From Bradyrhizobium sp. CSA207 (GTDB lineage Bacteria > Pseudomonadota > Alphaproteobacteria > Rhizobiales > Xanthobacteraceae): a stretch of DNA of 64,000 nucleotides. Shown here piece after piece: positions 47,070-55,702 of the stretch; position 1 is the first letter of the stretch, and every line of letters begins with the position of its first letter. A program made the position numbers and the translations under genes. The stretch lies in the NCBI RefSeq assembly GCF_029051685.1, contig NZ_JAACFT010000009.1, forward strand, positions 124,001-188,000, written 5' to 3'. The notes under the pieces were generated by a model. That model ran no database searches, had not been told where the DNA came from, and saw only the letters and a program-made list of their open reading frames with translations.

Positions 47070-47924
47070 CGGCTGGCGCGCGAAGGAAACGGCTCCTCCG
47101 GGCCGATGGGCGTCAAGTCGATTGCCAAACATCTGAATGAAACCGGCATCCGCACCCGCGACGGCGGACGCTGGGGGGTCGATGCCGTGCACAAGGTGCT
47201 CACCCGAACGACGTACATCGGCCGCCACCGCTTCAACACCAAGCATTGGAAGACGCGCGAGCGCAAACCGGAGGCTGAGGTGGTCGAGATGGCCGTGCCG
47301 CCGATCATCGAGGCCGCCGAGTTTGAGGCGGTGCAGACGCTGCTCAAGACGCGCAGGACGGCCTCGTGGCCGAACACATCGAGCAGCGGCTTTTGCAGCC
47401 CCAAGCGTCTCGAGCGAATCTTATCGGCCGTACTTCATCGCCGGAAAGAGCGCACCGAGCGTCGAACGGCGCATATTGCCGAATTGCGCAAGCGCGCGGC
47501 CGAAGCCGAAGCCAAACTCAAGCGCCTTTACGACGCCATCGAAAACGGGATCGCCGACATCTCCGATCCGCTGCTCAAGGAGCGCGTGATCGAGCTGAAA
47601 GCCATCCGCGATCAGGCCCGCGCTGACGCGGAGCGAGCCGAGGGCGCGCTCGATCGGGCTGGGCCGAGCGTCACACCGCAGGCGCTGAAAACCTTCGCCA
47701 GCCAGGCCCGCAGGCGCATGCGGACCGAATCGGGCGGCTACCGCCGCGACCACCTCCGTGCGCTGGCCCAGCGCGTCGAAGTAGACTCGAAAGAGATTCG
47801 CATCATGGGATCGAAAAGCGTGCTTCTGTGCACGCTCGTCGCCGCTTCGAGCGCAAAAACGGCAGGTTTTGGAGTGCCCGGTTTTGTACCAAAGTGGCGC
47901 GCCCGACACGATTCGAACGTGTGA
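47070..47924 (+). pseudogene. large serine recombinase, C-terminal fragment
   Basis: From RLAREGNGSSGPMGVKSIAKHLNETGIRTRDGGRWG (recombinase domain) through TYIGRHRFNTKHW to LLKTR, then a damaged stretch: the piece VAEHIEQRLLQP is present only in another frame (47360-47400), and the Cys-containing zinc-ribbon part expected before it is missing. The original frame resumes at KRLERILSAVLHRRKERTERRTAHIAELRKRAAEAEAKLKRL, a coiled coil. The frame ends inside the tRNA-Arg gene, antisense to it (VPKWRARHDSNV). The matching N-terminal part is at 43126-43661. Confidence 0.82.
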
Positions 47925-47971
47925 CCTTTGCCTTCGGAGGGCAACGCTCTATCCAGCTGAGCTACGGGCGC
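47895..47971 (-). tRNA. tRNA-Arg (anticodon CCG)
   Basis: A 77-nt cloverleaf on the minus strand: acceptor GCGCCCG / CGGGCGC, D-arm GCTC..GAGC, anticodon stem TTGCC / GGCAA with loop CTCCGAA (anticodon CCG, reading CGG), T-arm ACACG-TTCGAAT-CGTGT, and encoded CCA. The CCA end faces the accessory region and overlaps the end of the recombinase frame, so this is the likely integration site. Confidence 0.97.
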
Positions 47972-48030
47972 AACGAGGCCTCATGTAGCCGATTGGCGAG
48001 GGGCGGGCAACCGCTTCTCGCCGCGGCGGG

Positions 48031-48640
48031 CTAGGCCGATTTGCGCCGCCCGGGCGCCGGAACCGGGTCGCGGCCGAGGCCGGCGAACTCGGCGAGCAGG
48101 CGTTCGGCGCAGATGACGCGATTGGGGCCGAGCCGTTTTGCCGCGTAGAGCGCTTGGTCGGCCGCAGCTAACAGTCGGTCTGGCCCGCCGTCGCTCTCGC
48201 CCGGGATGTGGCTCGCCACCCCGACGCTGAGGGTGACGTGGTCGCCAGCCCCCGTGGTGCCATGGGCGATCCGCATGGCCATGCTCGTCGGCGACGGCAC
48301 AGGCGGCATCGCAATTCAGGTCCGGCAGGATCAGCGCGAACTCCTCGCCGCCATAGCAGCTGGCGAGGTCGAGCGGGCGGAGAGCTCCGGCAGCTGCTCC
48401 GGCCGGTCGAGTGAGACCAGATCGGCGAGGCAATGTCGCTTGGTCTCGTAAAAGGCCTGCCAGTGCTTCGTCGTGCCGATGACTTCCGAGGCCGCGACGC
48501 CGGTCAGTCGCTCACAGGCCCAGTTCCAGATCACGACGCGGCGCTTCGGGTCGATCACGAAAGGTCGGCACGACGAGATGCTGCATCGGCCGCACGGCGT
48601 AGGAATCTGCGACGTCGATGGTTTTGTCCGGCTTCGCCAC
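48031..48640 (-). pseudogene. PAS-GGDEF diguanylate cyclase remnant
   Basis: GTG 48640, next to the stop of the GGDEF-EAL gene, opens a frame AKPDKTIDVADSYAVRPMQ; a shift near 48560 leads to the PAS part FVIDPKRRVVIWNWACERLTGVAA..HWQAFYETKRHCLADLV. Another frame then gives LASCYGGEEFALILPDLNCDAACAVA (GGEEF motif), and a third gives HVTLSVGVASHIPGESDGGPDRLLAAADQALYAAKR to the stop at 48031. The first half of the GGDEF domain is missing. At least two frameshifts and one deletion have inactivated it. Confidence 0.8.
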
Positions 48641-48641
48641 G

Positions 48642-51600
48642 TCAGGCCACCGCCGCCACGGGGGTGGCGTCGGCGCCGAACAGTCTGCGCACTTCGGCGG
48701 CCGGCTTGGCGGCGCTGAACAGATAGCCCTGCATCTCGGTGCAGCCGAGCGCGCGCAGCATCTCGCGCTGGGCCTCGGTCTCGACGCCTTCGGCGACCGT
48801 GGTCATGTTGCTGGCCGCGGCGATGTTCACCACCGCCTGTACGATGACCGGCGCGCCGCTTGCCTCCGCCATATCGGCGACGAAGCAACGGTCGATCTTG
48901 ATCTTGTCGAACGGGAAGCGCTTCAGATAGCTCAGCGAGGAGTAGCCGGTGCCGAAATCGTCGAGCGCGATGCGCACGCCGATCGATCGGAGCTGATGCA
49001 GGATGGAGAGCGCCGCCTCGTCGTCGCGGATCAGCACGGCCTCGGTGATTTCGAGCTCGAGCCGGCGCGGATCGAGTCCGGAGGCGGCGAGCGCGCCGGC
49101 GATCTTGAGGGCGAGCGTGTCGCATTTGAGCTGCACGGGCGAGACGTTGACGGCGAGCCGCACATGCGCGGGCCAGGTCGCGGCCTCGTTGCAGGCCGTG
49201 CGCAGCACCCAGTCGCCAAGTTCGTTGATCAACCCGGTATCCTCGGCGACCGGAATGAATTCCGCCGGCGATACCATGCCGCGTTCGGGATGCCGCCAGC
49301 GCAGCAGCGCCTCGCAGCCGGAGACCTCGTTCGTGCGCAGATCGACCAGCGGCTGGTAGTGCATCTCGAAGCTGCCGTTCACCAGGGCCTGACGCAAATC
49401 CTGCTCCATGGTCAGGCGCGCCTTGGCGCTCGCATCCATCGCCGGCTCGAAGAAGCGATGGGTGCGGCGTCCCTCCGCCTTGGCGCCGTACATCGCGAGG
49501 TCGGCATTCTTGATGAGCTGGTCGAGATCGGTGCCGTCCTGCGGCGCCAGCGCGATGCCGATGCTGGCGTCGGTGGAGAGTTGATGACCGAAGCAGTGAT
49601 AGGGGCGGCGGATTGCCTCATAGATCCGTGTCACGAATGATAGCACGTCCGCAGGCGACTCGATTCCGGTCTGGATCACCGCGAATTCGTCGCCGCCAAG
49701 CCGGGCGATCAGGTCGCCCGCGCCGAGGCAGCCGCGGATGCGGCCCGCGATCGCCTTCAATAGCTCGTCGCCGACGTGATGGCCCAGCGAATCGTTGATG
49801 CCCTTGAACTCGTCGACATCGATATAAAGCAGCGCGAACTGATCGCCGCAGGCGACCTTTTCCAACTCGCGCTCGATCTGCTCGCGGAACAGCGCGCGGT
49901 TGGGCAGGTCGGTCAGCGCATCATAGTGCGCCATGTGCGCGATCTTCTCGTCGGCGCGCCGCCGTTCGGTGACGTCATCGACGACATGGATGAGGTAGCG
50001 CGGCTCGCCGGCGTCGTCGCGAATGCCGATCCGGGTCGAGGTGATGTAGCGCAGCCCCATGGCCTGGGTCTGCCAGGGGTGCTCGTCTTTGAACAGCCCC
50101 TTGGGCGATTGCAAAGCCTTGCTATCATCCTCGGTCACCAGCGTCGCCGACCGCTTGGGAAAGATTTCGAACGCCGTCTTGCCGACGACCTCTTGACGCG
50201 ACTGGCCAAACTGTTGCTCGGCGACGCCGTTGATCAGCAAATAGCGCCGCGTGCGAGCGTCCTTCACCGTGATCTGCGATGGGATATGGTCGATGATCTC
50301 GCGCAGGAAAGTGTAGTTGCGGTCGCGCTCCTGCTCCAGATTGCGCCGTTCGGTGACCTCCTCGATCGTGGCGACCCATCCGCCCTGCGCGAGCGGGGTG
50401 TTGATGACCTGGAAGGCGCGGCCGCCGGACAGCTCATGGACCCTGGTGGAGACCGTGCCTTCGGCGACAACCCTCATGACGTCGGCGCAAAACGCCTCGA
50501 CGTCGCCATTGAATGCTCCGCGTTCCCTGCGATGGTACATGGCCTCATGGATGTGGCAGCCAGGCTTGATGACGTCGTGGGACAGGCCGAACATGTCGGC
50601 ATAGCGGCGGTTGCAGGTGACGATGTATCCGGCAGCGTCATACAGGATCAGCCCCTGCGACATGTTGTTCAGGGCGGTGTCGAGCCGCCGCCGCTCCGAT
50701 TCGATCCGCTCCTGCGTCTCGCGGTTCTGCCGGTTGATCTGGCGAATGATGAGATAGAGAATGAGTGCGATGATCGTGGCCGAGACCGTGGCCGCGGTCA
50801 CCATAAGCCTGGTTTGCTCGCGCCAATCCGCCAGCGCCGAATCCATCGTATTGGTTGCCATGATCAGAATGGGAAAATGCGCCAGCTGCGCACCCGCACC
50901 CAGCCGTCCAACGCCGTCGATCGGGCTCTTCTCGATCCGCACTGTCTGCCGGCCGCCGTTGGCGACGATCTTCTGCAGTAAGGGGCCACTGGCGTAACTC
51001 TTGCCGATCAACGCCTCGGCGTGTGGGTGACGCGCCAGCATTGTGCCGCCGCGGTCGAGCAGCGCGATCGCTGCGCCCCTTCCAAGCGCAACCGACGAGA
51101 AGAACTTCTGGTAGCTCTCGGGGTCGATCCGGCGCACCATGATGCCGAGCAGTTCGCCCGTTGGATTTGTCAGCCGGCGTGCGACCACCGTCGTCCATTT
51201 GCCGATCAGAAAGCTGTGCACGGTCTCGAGCAGCACCGGCTCGGACTGCGGGTTGGACTTGAAGGTCTGGAAGTAAGCGCGGGAGGAGATATTGATCTTC
51301 GGCAGCGGCTCGTTGCGGGACCAGTTGATGATGTCGCCGTTTATGTCGTAGATCGCGATGTCTCCGAGATAGTTCACGGCGCTGATCTTGTTCGTGAGCA
51401 TGCGACGCGCTTCTGCGCTCGACATGCGCTCGTTGAACATCTCGGGCGAGGCGATATCCGACAGGTTCATCTGCGCGATCAAGTCGGCCGCGACGATCTC
51501 GGAATCCTCAAACTGCTGATCGAAATGGCGGGTCAGCAGCAGGACGGTGTTTTCCAGCTCGCGCTCGCTATTGACCAGCGCCCGCTCGCGAAACTCGCCC

Positions 51601-51752
51601 ACGGTCAGGATGGTTGCGATAAAGATGCCGGCGACGAGCAGCGCGCCGCTCAAGGTCAGCCACAGCACGGGGCCGCGCCGCGAAAGAGTCGCCCAGCCGG
51701 ATCTGGCGGCCAAGCCTATGCTCGCTGCAATCGTGGAAACGATCTGACGCAT
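48642..51752 (-). CDS. membrane sensor GGDEF-EAL protein with Cache and PAS domains
   Basis: A 1036-residue c-di-GMP turnover protein. Membrane helices at about 28-50 and 318-338 enclose a periplasmic double-Cache sensor; two PAS-like domains follow (LNNMSQGLILYDAAGYIVTCNRRYADMFG and HIPSQITVKDARTRRYLLINGVAEQQFG). The GGDEF domain keeps RLGGDEFAV, so it may make c-di-GMP. The EAL domain keeps EALLRW, the metal ligands of NVSPVQL, LEITEAVL, and DDFGTGYSSLSYL, and KIDRCFV, so it is probably also a working phosphodiesterase. Full length. The gap to the LivM-type gene upstream holds its promoter only. Confidence 0.93.
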   Translation of the reverse strand: MRQIVSTIAASIGLAARSGWATLSRRGPVLWLTLSGALLVAGIFIATILTVGEFRERALVNSERELENTVLLLTRHFDQQFEDSEIVAADLIAQMNLSDIASPEMFNERMSSAEARRMLTNKISAVNYLGDIAIYDINGDIINWSRNEPLPKINISSRAYFQTFKSNPQSEPVLLETVHSFLIGKWTTVVARRLTNPTGELLGIMVRRIDPESYQKFFSSVALGRGAAIALLDRGGTMLARHPHAEALIGKSYASGPLLQKIVANGGRQTVRIEKSPIDGVGRLGAGAQLAHFPILIMATNTMDSALADWREQTRLMVTAATVSATIIALILYLIIRQINRQNRETQERIESERRRLDTALNNMSQGLILYDAAGYIVTCNRRYADMFGLSHDVIKPGCHIHEAMYHRRERGAFNGDVEAFCADVMRVVAEGTVSTRVHELSGGRAFQVINTPLAQGGWVATIEEVTERRNLEQERDRNYTFLREIIDHIPSQITVKDARTRRYLLINGVAEQQFGQSRQEVVGKTAFEIFPKRSATLVTEDDSKALQSPKGLFKDEHPWQTQAMGLRYITSTRIGIRDDAGEPRYLIHVVDDVTERRRADEKIAHMAHYDALTDLPNRALFREQIERELEKVACGDQFALLYIDVDEFKGINDSLGHHVGDELLKAIAGRIRGCLGAGDLIARLGGDEFAVIQTGIESPADVLSFVTRIYEAIRRPYHCFGHQLSTDASIGIALAPQDGTDLDQLIKNADLAMYGAKAEGRRTHRFFEPAMDASAKARLTMEQDLRQALVNGSFEMHYQPLVDLRTNEVSGCEALLRWRHPERGMVSPAEFIPVAEDTGLINELGDWVLRTACNEAATWPAHVRLAVNVSPVQLKCDTLALKIAGALAASGLDPRRLELEITEAVLIRDDEAALSILHQLRSIGVRIALDDFGTGYSSLSYLKRFPFDKIKIDRCFVADMAEASGAPVIVQAVVNIAAASNMTTVAEGVETEAQREMLRALGCTEMQGYLFSAAKPAAEVRRLFGADATPVAAVA

Positions 51753-51938
51753 TCCCCCACCCTCCGAGGGATATGCATACCCTCGACAAGTGGCACAAAG
51801 CTTAGGAAAGCCGGTTACTCAAAGGTTTAATAGCGGCAATGCCTTAGCCCGATGCGGCGAGCGAGGAACCGCGTTGGATCGTCTTCAGATTGTGCCTTGC
51901 GCAAATGCCATGAGGACGGCCGCACTGTTAATGTCGAC

Positions 51939-53024
51939 TTAATGCGAGACGCCTCCCGCCTTCTTGGCACCCGCATTACGCAGCCGTCCGACCACACCGG
52001 TCGGGAAGAAATAGACGCTGGCGATGAAGAGCAGCCCGAGCCACAGCAGCCAGCGGTCGGGATGCAGCAGTCCAGGCAGCAGCGGCAGGCCGGCTTCCGA
52101 TGCCGCCTTTGAGGCGACGCCCATCAGCGACTGGAGGTAGTTCTGGGCGAGGATGAAGATTGCGGCGCCGATGATTGCGCCATAGATCGTGCCCATGCCG
52201 CCGATCACCACCATCAGGAGAATGTCCAGCATGATCGAGAAGCTGAGCGAGGTGTCGGGGCCGGCATAGCGCAGCCACAGCGCGTTGAGGATGCCGGCGC
52301 CGGCGGCCACCAGCGCGGCGAGGCAGTTGGCATAGGTCAGGTGGAAGACGGTGCGGAAGCCGAGCGCTTCGGCGCGAAAACGGTTCTCGCGGATTGCCTG
52401 CAACACCCGCCCGAACGGCGAGTTCACCACCCGCAACAAAGCGAGGATCATCACGGCCGAGGTGGCGAATACCAGATAGTAGGTGAGGATCCGGCCGTTG
52501 ACCTCGAAACCGAAGAGGCTTTTGGAGATCAGGATCGTGCCGGGCCTGAGCAATTCCGGCAGTTGAAAGCTGCGTCCGTCCTCGCCGCCGGTCAGCCAGG
52601 AGAGCTGGGAAGCCAGTACCTGGAAGGCGGAGGCGACCGCGAGCGTGATCATGGCGAAGAAGATCGCCGCGACCCGCAGCGAGAACAGGCCGATGGCGAG
52701 CGCGAGCAGGGCGGCGAGCGGCAGGCCGGCCACGATGCCGGTTGCGATCGCGGCCCAATTCGGGCCCATCCCATACAGCGCGATCGCGATCGCGTAGCTG
52801 CCGATGCCGTAGAACATGGTGTGGGCGAACGACACCGAGCCGGTATAGCCGAGCAGCAGGTCGTAGGACGCAACAAGGGCCGCGAAGACGCAGATCTTGG
52901 CCGCGACGTTGAGCGCCTTGGCGCCCGGGAACAGGAACGGTGTCGCCGCCAGCGCCAGGATGATGACGATGAGAACGAGGGTGAGGACGCGGCTCTTCGG
53001 CGGATCGCCTGACAGGATCATCAT
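51939..53024 (-). CDS. branched-chain amino acid-type ABC transporter permease (LivM family)
   Basis: A 361-residue permease with about ten membrane helices. Family marks include YDLLLGYTGSVSFAHTMFYGIGSYA and VFHLTYANCLAALVAAGAGILNALW, with VVIGGMGTIYGAIIGA near the end (the cytoplasmic coupling loop). ATG 53024 overlaps the LivH-type stop (ATGA). Last gene of the transporter operon. Substrate need not be an amino acid, as many such systems carry aromatic or other carboxylates. Confidence 0.93.
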   Translation of the reverse strand: MMILSGDPPKSRVLTLVLIVIILALAATPFLFPGAKALNVAAKICVFAALVASYDLLLGYTGSVSFAHTMFYGIGSYAIAIALYGMGPNWAAIATGIVAGLPLAALLALAIGLFSLRVAAIFFAMITLAVASAFQVLASQLSWLTGGEDGRSFQLPELLRPGTILISKSLFGFEVNGRILTYYLVFATSAVMILALLRVVNSPFGRVLQAIRENRFRAEALGFRTVFHLTYANCLAALVAAGAGILNALWLRYAGPDTSLSFSIMLDILLMVVIGGMGTIYGAIIGAAIFILAQNYLQSLMGVASKAASEAGLPLLPGLLHPDRWLLWLGLLFIASVYFFPTGVVGRLRNAGAKKAGGVSH

Positions 53025-54031
53025 CGGCTGGTCACCGCATAGAGGCCGCGCGGCCGCCACATCAGAATGGCGACCATCAGCAGGATGTTGGAGACGAGCG
53101 CGAGCTTCGGCACCAGGAAGCCGCCGTAGTTGGCGACCATCGCGACCAGGATGGCGCCGATGAAGCAGCCGCCGATCGAGCCGAGCCCGCCGATGATGAC
53201 GACGATGAAGATCAGCACGGTGAGGTCGTCGCTCATGGAGGCGTGGACCTGCTCGCGATAGAGCGCCCACATCACGCCGCCGAGACCGGCGAGCGCCGAT
53301 CCCGTCATGAATACGCCCAGGAACAGCCGGCGGATGCGATAGCCGAGCGCCTCGACCATCTCGCGGTTCTCGACGCCGGCGCGGATCAGAAGCCCGAGCT
53401 TGGTGCGGTTGAGCACGAGCTGGATCGCGATGAAGACGGCGAGGCCGATCAGCGTCGCCAGCACGCGGTACTTCGCTATCGCGACGTCGCCGATGATGAA
53501 GGAGCCGCGCAGCGAGGTCGGCAGCGGCGTCGGGATGATCTGCGGTCCCCACAGCGCATAGAGTGTCTGCTCCGCGACGATCAGCCCGCCGGTCGTCATC
53601 AGGATCTGCTTCAGGTGCTGACCGTAGACGGGGAGGATCAGCACGCGCTCGACGATCAGGCCGAGCGCGCCGGACACCGCCATCGACAGCAGCGCCGCCG
53701 GCGCCAGCACGGCAAGGTTCACCCATAGCGAATCCGCCTGCACCGAGGCTGCGAACGGCGCCAGCACCAGGGTCGCGACATAGGCGCCGACCGCGATGAA
53801 CGCCCCATGGCCGAAATTGAGCACGTCCATCAAGCCGAACACCAGCGTCAGCCCCGAGGCCATGATGAAGATCATCATGCCCATGGCGAGGCTCGCGGCC
53901 GTCAGTGTCAGCCAGGTGCTGGGCGAGCCGATCAGCGGGATCGTCACCACCGCCAGCGCGACCGGCAGCAGGATCGGTGCGATGTCGCGCTTGGGCTTCG
54001 GCAGCGGATCGGTTGCAGCAAGCTCGGTCAC
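53021..54031 (-). CDS. branched-chain amino acid-type ABC transporter permease (LivH family)
   Basis: A 336-residue permease: SGLTLVFGLMDVLNFGHGAFIAVGAYVA is the LivH signature, and VVIIGGLGSIGGCFIGAILVAMVANYGG the coupling region. It has an N-terminal extension of about 40 residues with an extra helix. GTG 54031 overlaps the stop of the upstream ATPase gene by four bases, and its own stop overlaps the LivM start. Confidence 0.93.
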   Translation of the reverse strand: MTELAATDPLPKPKRDIAPILLPVALAVVTIPLIGSPSTWLTLTAASLAMGMMIFIMASGLTLVFGLMDVLNFGHGAFIAVGAYVATLVLAPFAASVQADSLWVNLAVLAPAALLSMAVSGALGLIVERVLILPVYGQHLKQILMTTGGLIVAEQTLYALWGPQIIPTPLPTSLRGSFIIGDVAIAKYRVLATLIGLAVFIAIQLVLNRTKLGLLIRAGVENREMVEALGYRIRRLFLGVFMTGSALAGLGGVMWALYREQVHASMSDDLTVLIFIVVIIGGLGSIGGCFIGAILVAMVANYGGFLVPKLALVSNILLMVAILMWRPRGLYAVTSR

Positions 54032-54750
54032 TGATGCGTCTCCAGGCTCAGGCCCAACAGCCGCTCCTGGAGCGGCACGTCGGAGGCCAGGGCTGCCATG
54101 TCGCCGCGATGGACGATGGTGCCATTGTCCATGACCAGCACATTGTCGCCAAGCTCGCGGGCGGCGAAGAAATTCTGCTCGACCAGGAGAATGGTGGCGC
54201 CCTTGCGCTTGATCTCCTTGAGGCACTCGATCAGCGCCACCACGATCGCGGGTGCCAGCCCCTTGGTCGGCTCGTCGATCAGCAAGAGCTTGCGCGGCTC
54301 GATGATGGCGCGCGCGATGGACAACATTTGCTTTTGTCCGCCCGAGAGACTTCCCGCGCGCGACAACCAGAACCGGCGCAGCGCCGGAAAGAAGCCAAAA
54401 ATCCACTCGAGCTGGCTGTCGTCGAGCGGGCCGTCGCGGGCCGCCAGCACCAGGTTTTCCTTGACCGTGAGGTCGGAGAACACTGCCATGCTCTCCGGCA
54501 CATAGCCGACGCCAAGCCGCGCGATATCGGGCGTTGTGCGGCTCTCGATGCGCTCGCCTGCGAGGCTGATCTCACCCCTGGAGGCCTGCCAGAGACCCAT
54601 GATCGTGCGCAGCGTCGTGGTCTTGCCGGCGCCGTTGCGGCCGAGCAGCATGGTGGTCTGCCCCTGCGCGACCGAAAGATCGATGCCCTGGAGAATGTGA
54701 TAGCGGCCGATATGGGTGTGCACGCCGGAGAGCTTGAGCAGGTCTGTCAT
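54028..54750 (-). CDS. ABC transporter ATPase (LivF family)
   Basis: A 240-residue ATPase: Walker A GRNGAGKTTTLRT, signature LSGGQKQMLSIARAI, Walker B KLLLIDEPTKGLAP, switch His replaced in the usual LivF way (LLVEQNFFAARELGD, Gln after Glu). Overlaps the LivG gene by four bases (ATGA) and the LivH gene by four. Confidence 0.95.
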   Translation of the reverse strand: MTDLLKLSGVHTHIGRYHILQGIDLSVAQGQTTMLLGRNGAGKTTTLRTIMGLWQASRGEISLAGERIESRTTPDIARLGVGYVPESMAVFSDLTVKENLVLAARDGPLDDSQLEWIFGFFPALRRFWLSRAGSLSGGQKQMLSIARAIIEPRKLLLIDEPTKGLAPAIVVALIECLKEIKRKGATILLVEQNFFAARELGDNVLVMDNGTIVHRGDMAALASDVPLQERLLGLSLETHQ

Positions 54751-55526
54751 GCCGCACTCCCTGACGTCGCGCGCTTGGGGGCAACGCCGAGATAGGCTTC
54801 CTGCACGATCGGCGAGGCGATCACCTCGGCCGGCGGACCATCTGCAACAAGTTGCCCGTTATGCAGCACGATGATCCGGTCGGCGAGCGAGCGCACCACG
54901 TCCATCTTGTGCTCGACCAAGAGGATGATCTTGCTCCTGTCCTGCTTGAGCTGCGCGATCAGGTTCAGCACCACAGGCACCTCGTCGATGCTCATGCCGG
55001 CGGTGGGCTCGTCGAACATGAACACCTTCGGCTGCAGCGCGATCATCAGCGCTACCTCGAGCTTGCGCTGATCGCCATGCGACAGTGCGGTCGCGGTGAC
55101 GCCGCGGCGGGTGCCGAGCGCGACCTGGTCGAGGATGGCGTCGGCGCGGGCGATCAGGTCGCGCCGCACCATCCAGGGTCGCAACATGTCGTAATGGGTC
55201 CCGCTCGCGGCCTGCACGGCGAGGCGGACGTTTTCTTCGACCGTCAGGTTCGGGAACAGGTTTGTGAGCTGGAAGGCGCGGCCCAAGCCTGCGCGCGTGC
55301 GTAAGGGCGCGGAGTGCTGGGTGATGTCGGTGCCGTCGAACAGGATGCTGCCGCTGGACGCACGCAACTGGCCCGAAATCAGGTTGAAATAGGTGGTCTT
55401 GCCGGCGCCGTTCGGCCCGACGATGGCGGTGAGCTCGCCCGGACGGAACGTACAGGTGACGTTGTTGACCGCGACATGGCCGCCGAAGCGGATCGTCAGG
55501 TCGCGGGTTTCGAGAGTCAGCGTCAT
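54747..55526 (-). CDS. ABC transporter ATPase (LivG family)
   Basis: A 259-residue ATPase: Walker A GPNGAGKTTYFNLISG, ALSHGDQRKLEVALMIALQPKVFMFDEPTAGMSIDE with SHGDQRK in the signature position typical of LivG, and LVEHKMDVV with the switch His. Starts the tightly overlapping G-F-H-M run. A family 3 repeat separates it from the binding-protein gene. Confidence 0.95.
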   Translation of the reverse strand: MTLTLETRDLTIRFGGHVAVNNVTCTFRPGELTAIVGPNGAGKTTYFNLISGQLRASSGSILFDGTDITQHSAPLRTRAGLGRAFQLTNLFPNLTVEENVRLAVQAASGTHYDMLRPWMVRRDLIARADAILDQVALGTRRGVTATALSHGDQRKLEVALMIALQPKVFMFDEPTAGMSIDEVPVVLNLIAQLKQDRSKIILLVEHKMDVVRSLADRIIVLHNGQLVADGPPAEVIASPIVQEAYLGVAPKRATSGSAA

Positions 55527-55576
55527 TTAGATTCCGGGAAGCGTGAGACGAAGATGTATCCACAATCACACCGCGC

Positions 55577-55695
55577 TCCCTCCCCCGCTTGCGGGGGAGG
55601 GCTGGGGAGAGGGTGCTTCCGCAGGCGAGAACCCCCACGAGGAGAGAACCCTCACCCGGCGCTTCGCGCCGACCTCTCCCGCAAGCGGGAGAGGT
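55577..55695. repeat. intergenic inverted repeat, family 3, copy c
   Basis: CCTCCCCCGCTTGCGGGGG opposite CCTCTCCCGCAAGCGGGAG, same orientation as 9520-9667. Located inside the transporter operon between the binding protein and LivG-type genes, where it may shape mRNA stability. Confidence 0.85.
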
Positions 55696-55702
55696 GAAGC
55701 GC

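Noticed and set aside
46677..47246. 189-codon minus-strand frame across the recombinase junction
   Set aside because: Spans unrelated segments and the cyclase 3' end; no motif.
49776..50981. 401-codon plus-strand frame opposite the GGDEF-EAL gene
   Set aside because: Antisense of conserved PAS and GGDEF domains.
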